Below are positions 45,610-50,906 of a stretch of DNA of 50,906 nucleotides, piece after piece. Each line of letters opens with the position of its first letter. Positions within the stretch are counted from its first letter, which is position 1. The position numbers were made by a program, and so were the translations under genes. The DNA is from Actinomycetota bacterium (GTDB taxonomy: Bacteria > Actinomycetota > Thermoleophilia > Gaiellales > F1-60-MAGs149): positions 1-50,906 of the forward strand of contig SYIF01000134.1 in the NCBI GenBank assembly GCA_005798855.1, given 5' to 3'. A model generated the notes under the pieces. It was not told the DNA's origin, did no database searches, and worked only from the letters and a program-made list of their open reading frames with translations.

Positions 45610-47610
45610 ATGGCGAATCAGGAAACTAAAGCCGCGTATACGCTCGATCCAGTGACGTTCGAAGTACTCAAGAACGCATTCGTCAATATCGTCGATCAGA
45701 TGGCGGAGCAGATTCTACGAACGTGTTACTCGTTCGTCATCTACTCGCGTGACTTCTCATCGGCGCTCTGCGACCCAAATGGCGACACCGTCATGCAGGG
45801 CTCTGGCGATATCGCTGCTCACGTAGGCACACTTCATTTCACAGCTAAGGCCGTGATCGATGCGTTCGGCGATGACATTAATGCTGGTGACGTCTTCGTT
45901 GTCAACGATCCGTTCGCTGGTGGCACGCACTTCAATGACACGCGTGTGGTTCGACCGATCTTCTATCACGGCGAGCTGCTCGGATTCTCCCAGGCCAACG
46001 GGCACTGGGCAGATGTTGGCGGTGCGGTACCGGGGTCGTTCAACATCAAGGCCCTCGACCACATGGGCGAGGGGCTTCGTATTACGCCCGTTCGCGTGTG
46101 GGACAAGGACCGTTACCTTGCCGACGTAGCGCATCTGATTGCGAGCAACACGCGGGCACCGAAGGACATTATTGGCGACCTGCAGGCGCAGGCCGAGGCC
46201 ACGCGCTTGGCAGAGCGTGAGATTCAGCGGCTCTGCGACAAGTATGGGGTCAACATCATTCGAACGGCCTTTTCCGAAGTCCAAGACTACGTTGAGCAGC
46301 TCACGCGTGCGCGTGTGAAGAACCTGCCTGACGGAGAATGGGAGACCGAGGATTACATCGATCAGGATCCAGTCCTCGGTGAGGGCCTGATTCCGATCAA
46401 GATTCGCCTCAAGATCGAAGGCGACTCAATTCACTACGACCTGTCAGGGTCGCATCCGACGATCTCGACCTTTCTCAACGCGGCGTTCGGAGGTTCGTTC
46501 GCAGCGATTGTGGCTGGAACCAAGATTCAATTCCCCGACCTACCGCTCAACTCCGGGTTCTACCGAGTGGTCACTCTCGATTGGGGTCCGGAAGGAACGG
46601 TTGTCAACTCAGTCTGGCCAACGCCCTGTGCAGGATTCTGTTCGGGGCCATTCGAGAAGATCATGAACTCGGTGTTCGAACTCTGGGCGAGCATCCTGCC
46701 GGAGCGCGCCATGGCCTGCACCTTCAACCTTGAATATCTCTTGGTTGGTGGGCGCGACAAGCGCATCGAGGGTCTTCCGTACTTCATGTGGTATGACTGG
46801 ATGGTCGGTGGCTGGGGTGGTCGCAACGGCAAGGACGGGTACGGCGCAACAGGCCCGGTCTTCGGCGTCCAGCTCGGCACGCAGCCGTTTGAAGGACAAG
46901 AGCGGTTGGCACCAGTTCTGACCACGGGGCATGAGTTGATCCAGGACTCTGCCGGTCCAGGCAAGTGGAGAGGTGGCCTTGGAGCCGAAAAGGGTGGCAC
47001 GTTGTACTCGGCTGAACGCGCTGTTGTCTCGTACTGCTGTGACCGAGAGCGATCTGTTACGTGGGGGCTTTGGGGCGGCTTGCCGTCGATTCCTCACGGT
47101 GTATGGGTCAACCGTGGACTCGAAAATGAGCGCTATCTCGGGTCGATCTTCTCGGGTGAGCCAATCTTCGAAGGGGACGTCTTCACGCGCCCATCTGCTG
47201 GCGGTGGTGGTATCGGTGATCCACTGCTTCGCTCGGTTGATGATGTGCTCGAAGACGTCATCGATGAGTATGTTTCGATTGCTCGAGCCAAGACGGATTA
47301 CGGAGTCGTGGTACGAGAAACTGATGCCGACCTTTGTGAGTATGAGATTGATCACGAAGCGACGCAGGCCACGCGCATATCAATCGCTCAGGATCGAGAG
47401 GGTTGGCTTGATGTTGACGCTGAATCGATCGCTCAGAAGTATCGCGATCGAGAGTTGAACGAGATGGATCTTGTTCGGCAGTATGGCGTGATTTTGGATT
47501 GGGGTTCTGGCGAACTCCTACCGAAGACCACAGAGCAGTTCCGCACCATGTTGCGGCGTCGATCGTTCGACTTCTGGCGCAACGGCATGCCGACTGGAGC
47601 ACGCGCGTAG
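45610..47610 (+). CDS. hyuB: Hydantoinase/oxoprolinase family, B subunit
   Basis: DPVTFEVLKNAFVNIVDQMAEQILRTCYSFVI, NDPFAGGTHFNDTRVV, RPSAGGGGIGDPL. Confidence 0.95.
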   Translation: MANQETKAAYTLDPVTFEVLKNAFVNIVDQMAEQILRTCYSFVIYSRDFSSALCDPNGDTVMQGSGDIAAHVGTLHFTAKAVIDAFGDDINAGDVFVVNDPFAGGTHFNDTRVVRPIFYHGELLGFSQANGHWADVGGAVPGSFNIKALDHMGEGLRITPVRVWDKDRYLADVAHLIASNTRAPKDIIGDLQAQAEATRLAEREIQRLCDKYGVNIIRTAFSEVQDYVEQLTRARVKNLPDGEWETEDYIDQDPVLGEGLIPIKIRLKIEGDSIHYDLSGSHPTISTFLNAAFGGSFAAIVAGTKIQFPDLPLNSGFYRVVTLDWGPEGTVVNSVWPTPCAGFCSGPFEKIMNSVFELWASILPERAMACTFNLEYLLVGGRDKRIEGLPYFMWYDWMVGGWGGRNGKDGYGATGPVFGVQLGTQPFEGQERLAPVLTTGHELIQDSAGPGKWRGGLGAEKGGTLYSAERAVVSYCCDRERSVTWGLWGGLPSIPHGVWVNRGLENERYLGSIFSGEPIFEGDVFTRPSAGGGGIGDPLLRSVDDVLEDVIDEYVSIARAKTDYGVVVRETDADLCEYEIDHEATQATRISIAQDREGWLDVDAESIAQKYRDRELNEMDLVRQYGVILDWGSGELLPKTTEQFRTMLRRRSFDFWRNGMPTGARA

Positions 47611-47641
47611 CGGCTAGCACTAGGTTGCTCTGATACCAAAT

Positions 47642-47683
47642 CCCGGCTACGACGGCAGACTTCTCGCTGTTGTCGTAGCTGGG
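47642..47683. terminator. 17-bp stem (with GU pairs) CCCGGCTACGACGGCAG-ACTTCTCG-CTGTTGTCGTAGCTGGG after hyuB
   Basis: Fully paired arms in the 116-bp gap between hyuB and the SBP paralogue. Confidence 0.7.
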
Positions 47684-47726
47684 TGCTCAATCCCCTTTGA
47701 ACCTCTCGTGATGACAGGTCTCACAC

Positions 47727-48902
47727 ATGTCCCGATCGGAAAAAACCGATGGTGCCAGCAATCGTTGGGAACGTGGGACGGTTGTCCGTGTGGGTCTGCT
47801 GTACTCGACGACGGGCTACGCCGCTGCTGAGGAGACCTCGATTCGGCAGGGTGCAATTCTGGCCGCTGAGCAAATCAACGAACAGAGCGACTCGTTAGGG
47901 TTCCAACTCGAGCTGGTGCTCAGTGACTACGAGTCCGACTCGACGCAGGCAGGGCGCAACGCTGTTGACTTGCTGGCCCGTGACCGCGTCGACGTCTTGG
48001 TCGGCGGGTACACATCTGCGAGTCGCGTCGCAATCGTCGCAGCAACCGAGCATCTGGATTGTGCATACATCTATCCAACGTATTTTGAGGGACTCGAGAT
48101 ACAGCCCAACGTGCTGTACACGGGGGCCGTTCCAAACCAGTACTTCGAGACGTACTTGCGGTGGATATTTGAGACGCTTGGGAAAAAGATCTACGTGATT
48201 GGATCGGATTACGTCTATCCGCGCGCACTCAGCGTGATGATCCAAACGTTGGTCCAGACGGCCGGTGCTCAAATCGTGGCTGACCGCTACGTGCCACTTG
48301 GAACTCCGGACCTAAAACACATTGCCCAAGAGATCTGTGAGTTGCAGCCAGATGTCGTGATCTCCAACCTTGTCGGTGTTGACTCGCTGCGATCGCTGTA
48401 TCAGGAGTTTCATCGAGCTGGACTCGACTCAGGGAAACTCCCAATCGCTGCGACGGTCACAACGGAATTTGAAGTCAGCGAAATCGGTGCTGAGTACGTC
48501 CAAGGGCATTACATGGTCTCCACCTATTTCGGTTCGCTCACCAATGCGGCCAATGAGTCGTATGTCGCGTCCCTGAAGCATCGGTTTGGCGATGCGACGG
48601 TTCCCCACGTCGCCCAGGTCTGTGCGTATAACGCGATGTGGGTGTTGGCGGAAGCGATGCGGGACTGTGCTGTTCCGACGCCATCAGCGATCAAGCACGC
48701 GTTGAAGTCCGCCTCGTTTGACGGTAATCCCGAGGGTTGGCCGTTGGTTATGCGGGAGAACCAGCATTCGACCCATGGCTCGTATATCGGAGTGGCTGAG
48801 GGGGATGGCTCGTACACCGTTGTGATGACAATCCCACCATGCGACCCTGATCCATATCCGCCATCGATTGTGCCGGCAGAAAAACGCCCTCCCGCGACGT
48901 AA
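47727..48902 (+). CDS. Signal-less urea/amide-type ligand-binding protein (AmiC-like, Peripla_BP_5), probable cytoplasmic sensor
   Basis: Clear paralogue of the 38820 SBP but N-terminus MSRSEKTDGASNRWERGTVVRVGLLYSTTGY has no signal peptide or lipobox. Confidence 0.88.
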   Translation: MSRSEKTDGASNRWERGTVVRVGLLYSTTGYAAAEETSIRQGAILAAEQINEQSDSLGFQLELVLSDYESDSTQAGRNAVDLLARDRVDVLVGGYTSASRVAIVAATEHLDCAYIYPTYFEGLEIQPNVLYTGAVPNQYFETYLRWIFETLGKKIYVIGSDYVYPRALSVMIQTLVQTAGAQIVADRYVPLGTPDLKHIAQEICELQPDVVISNLVGVDSLRSLYQEFHRAGLDSGKLPIAATVTTEFEVSEIGAEYVQGHYMVSTYFGSLTNAANESYVASLKHRFGDATVPHVAQVCAYNAMWVLAEAMRDCAVPTPSAIKHALKSASFDGNPEGWPLVMRENQHSTHGSYIGVAEGDGSYTVVMTIPPCDPDPYPPSIVPAEKRPPAT

Positions 48903-48932
48903 CGTGAATCTGCACACACGAGGGAGTGACAA

Positions 48933-48968
48933 ATGCTATGCCGTTTTCTAATCTTTTTGCAGCGATAA
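48933..48968 (+). other. Candidate 11-aa leader ORF MLCRFLIFLQR upstream of the PucR gene
   Basis: ATG preceded by GAGGGAG Shine-Dalgarno at good spacing; stop 32 nt before GTG 49001. Confidence 0.35.
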
Positions 48969-49000
48969 GAACATTGCTCTTGAAGTGAACGAGTAATTCA

Positions 49001-50548
49001 GTGATCAGGCTAGAAGAACTCCTGAAGGTCAACGCTCTTGACATGAGTCTGATTGCCTGTGCGAATTCTGAAGACACATGGATTCGCTGGGTACATACGG
49101 TTGAGGATTTACGCGACGTTGAGCGCCTCAAAGGTGGAGAGCTTGTGGTCTCTTCTGGTCGCTGGTGTAACGACCGCTCGGCGGCCGATAGTTTTGTCTG
49201 TGGACTAACTCAGCGCGGTGTTGCTGCTCTAGGGATCAGTGAGCAGGTCGCCTTAGAGGCCGTCGTTGAGGCATGCGAACGGTGGCGGCTACCACTCGTG
49301 GAGATTCGATACCCGACAACGTGCGAGCGTGTTTCGGAAACGGCGGCCTCGCTGATCGTTGATCGACGCACGGCAATCCTCTCGGAATCCGTACAACGTG
49401 AGCGCGTCTTTGCCGCCGTGGCCGGCTCGGGTATTCGTGAGACGTTAGACCTGCTTCAGCGCGATTTGCGACACCCGGTTTGTCTGGTGACGCGTGGCGC
49501 AGTACATACGTCTTCGCGCGAGACCCTGCTCAGTTCGGACGATCTCCGATTGCTGGGAATGTCTTGTGGACGTTCCACTACCGTCTTGGAAGTTCCCTCG
49601 GCGACGTCGGGCAAGGTCACGACGTTTGCTGTCGAGAGGTCGTTTGCGAAAGACCGCCGCAACGTGGCGAGACTTGTCTGTGGCTGTCCGCGGGACGAAT
49701 TAGATTCGCACACGATCGCACTCTTCGAACAAGCGGCGCTGTTTCTTGGTCTTCAATTGCAGCACGGCGATGAGGTTCGTGCGTTGCGACGACGAGGTGA
49801 ATCGGAACTAATTCGCCGGATTTTGGCTGACGAGGCCTCGCCAGAAGAGACAGCTGCCTGGGTAGGAGCACTCCAAATCGAGTCGCTAGGTGCGGTCACA
49901 TGCGTGGTGATCAAGGGTGATGAACTCGACGAGTTACAACTTGCCGATTTTGCAGATGCACTCGACGACCTTGCGGATGCAACATCGTGCTCCCGCGTCT
50001 TTAGCCAGGGAGAGTCAGAGGTTGGTATCGCATTGATGCGATCGCCAGACGAGATCGCTGCACCGCTGGAGCACTGCCGCACCTTGATCGAGGATCAGCT
50101 CAACCGGTCGAATGCCTACTTGGGCTCAAGTTCGGCAGTAGCCACCTCCATCGGGGATGTCGCACGTCTGTTCTCCCAGGCGCGTCAGGTACTTCGCCTC
50201 GAATCGCTGCGACACTCTACAGTGAGGGGATTCGCCGTTGGAGCGGATATTCCGCTTGCAGCACTCATGTTGCAGACCGACATGGACGCTCGCCGGAGGC
50301 TGACATCGATTCTGCTTGACCCCTTGATCGAGTACGACGCGTCTCATGACTCAGATCTCATGAATACCCTTGATGAGTACTTGAGTGCAAACGGGCATTG
50401 GAATGTCGCGGCCGCGAGATTGGGCCTCCACGTCAACACGTTGCGCTACCGCGTGGCGCGGATTGAAGAGGTGACAAAGAGAGATCTGAGCACGATGCGT
50501 GATCGAGCCGATTTCTTTATCGCGCTGCGGTGTCGGATCGAACTGTAA
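49001..50548 (+). CDS. PucR family transcriptional regulator (GTG start)
   Basis: PucR N-terminal domain pattern (DVERLKGGELVVSSGRW...) and C-terminal HTH LDEYLSANGHWNVAAARLGLHVNTLRYRVARIEEVTKRDL. Confidence 0.94.
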   Translation: MIRLEELLKVNALDMSLIACANSEDTWIRWVHTVEDLRDVERLKGGELVVSSGRWCNDRSAADSFVCGLTQRGVAALGISEQVALEAVVEACERWRLPLVEIRYPTTCERVSETAASLIVDRRTAILSESVQRERVFAAVAGSGIRETLDLLQRDLRHPVCLVTRGAVHTSSRETLLSSDDLRLLGMSCGRSTTVLEVPSATSGKVTTFAVERSFAKDRRNVARLVCGCPRDELDSHTIALFEQAALFLGLQLQHGDEVRALRRRGESELIRRILADEASPEETAAWVGALQIESLGAVTCVVIKGDELDELQLADFADALDDLADATSCSRVFSQGESEVGIALMRSPDEIAAPLEHCRTLIEDQLNRSNAYLGSSSAVATSIGDVARLFSQARQVLRLESLRHSTVRGFAVGADIPLAALMLQTDMDARRRLTSILLDPLIEYDASHDSDLMNTLDEYLSANGHWNVAAARLGLHVNTLRYRVARIEEVTKRDLSTMRDRADFFIALRCRIEL

Positions 50549-50571
50549 GTCCACACCTAGGCGGTGCTGAC

Positions 50572-50802
50572 CTACGACGCGACGGGTTCGGGGCGTCGGA
50601 CCGTTGCCGACGCCTCGATCACGAGCTCGTCAAAGCCCTCACCACCCGCATCGATCAGTTCGAAGAACTGGCGGCGCATGCGCGGTTCCCAAAACTTGTT
50701 GATGTGCTCGGCGATGCCGGCCACGCCCTCGTCGTGGGGTTTCGAGCGGAAGAACGTGGCGATCTGATTCGCCATCCGGATCAGTTTGACCTCAGTCGCC
50801 AT
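50572..50802 (-). CDS. fdsD: Formate dehydrogenase delta subunit
   Basis: VKLIRMANQIATFFRSKPHDEGVAGIAEHINKFWEPRMRRQFFELI. Confidence 0.88.
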   Translation of the reverse strand: MATEVKLIRMANQIATFFRSKPHDEGVAGIAEHINKFWEPRMRRQFFELIDAGGEGFDELVIEASATVRRPEPVAS

Positions 50803-50906
50803 GAATCAGCTCGCCGTCATACTCGATGCGACGGGACTGCTCAGCCTGCTGGTTGTACTCCTCTTGCCAGTTCGAGCGACCCGTCGCCAAGGCAACCTGT
50901 ACGGCC
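50792..50906 (-). CDS. Formate dehydrogenase alpha subunit, C-terminal fragment (runs off window)
   Basis: Reverse translation ...AVQVALATGRSNWQEEYNQQAEQSRRIEYDGELIHGD*, overlapping the fdsD start. Confidence 0.7.
   Translation of the reverse strand, partial: AVQVALATGRSNWQEEYNQQAEQSRRIEYDGELIHGD

Overview
The window is a gene-dense, high-GC bacterial segment, probably actinobacterial by gene content and style. It is almost entirely catabolic and transport genes, with no rRNA, tRNA or CRISPR recognised. Left part (0-9.4 kb): N-acyl-D-amino-acid deacylase + SDR; D-threonine-aldolase/D-serine-dehydratase-like protein; a minus-strand, overlapping-codon operon of creatininase - ATP-NAD-kinase-like - gcvPA-like - gcvPB-like; and RraA. 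Middle (9.4-36.4 kb): TIM-barrel isomerase, Gfo/Idh/MocA, HDAC-like deacetylase and a complete HAAT (Liv) ABC transporter; two M20 deacylases and an amidase; small conserved genes; a ClC channel gene broken by an in-frame amber codon; a coupled run ALDH - unknown 570-aa protein - M19 dipeptidase - DUF3726-like; Rieske oxygenase, FAD amine oxidase, cupin and acyl-CoA dehydrogenase; AraC regulator and methyltransferase. Right part (37.3-50.6 kb): a self-contained system with a fused two-ATPase urea/amide-type transporter, a SAF-domain dehydrogenase, HyuA/HyuB hydantoinase/oxoprolinase subunits, a second substrate-binding-protein paralogue with no export signal (AmiC-like), and a PucR-type regulator. 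The edge carries the end of a formate dehydrogenase operon. Most interesting items: (1) the signal-less AmiC-like sensor next to a PucR regulator; (2) a divergent GcvPA/GcvPB pair without gcvT/gcvH and with altered active-site motifs; (3) a recurrent TANNNT-N6-start-codon architecture at eight genes, pointing to leaderless promoters, including a divergent pair with 17 bp between start codons. All calls come from reading the sequence and the supplied ORF translations; no searches were run.
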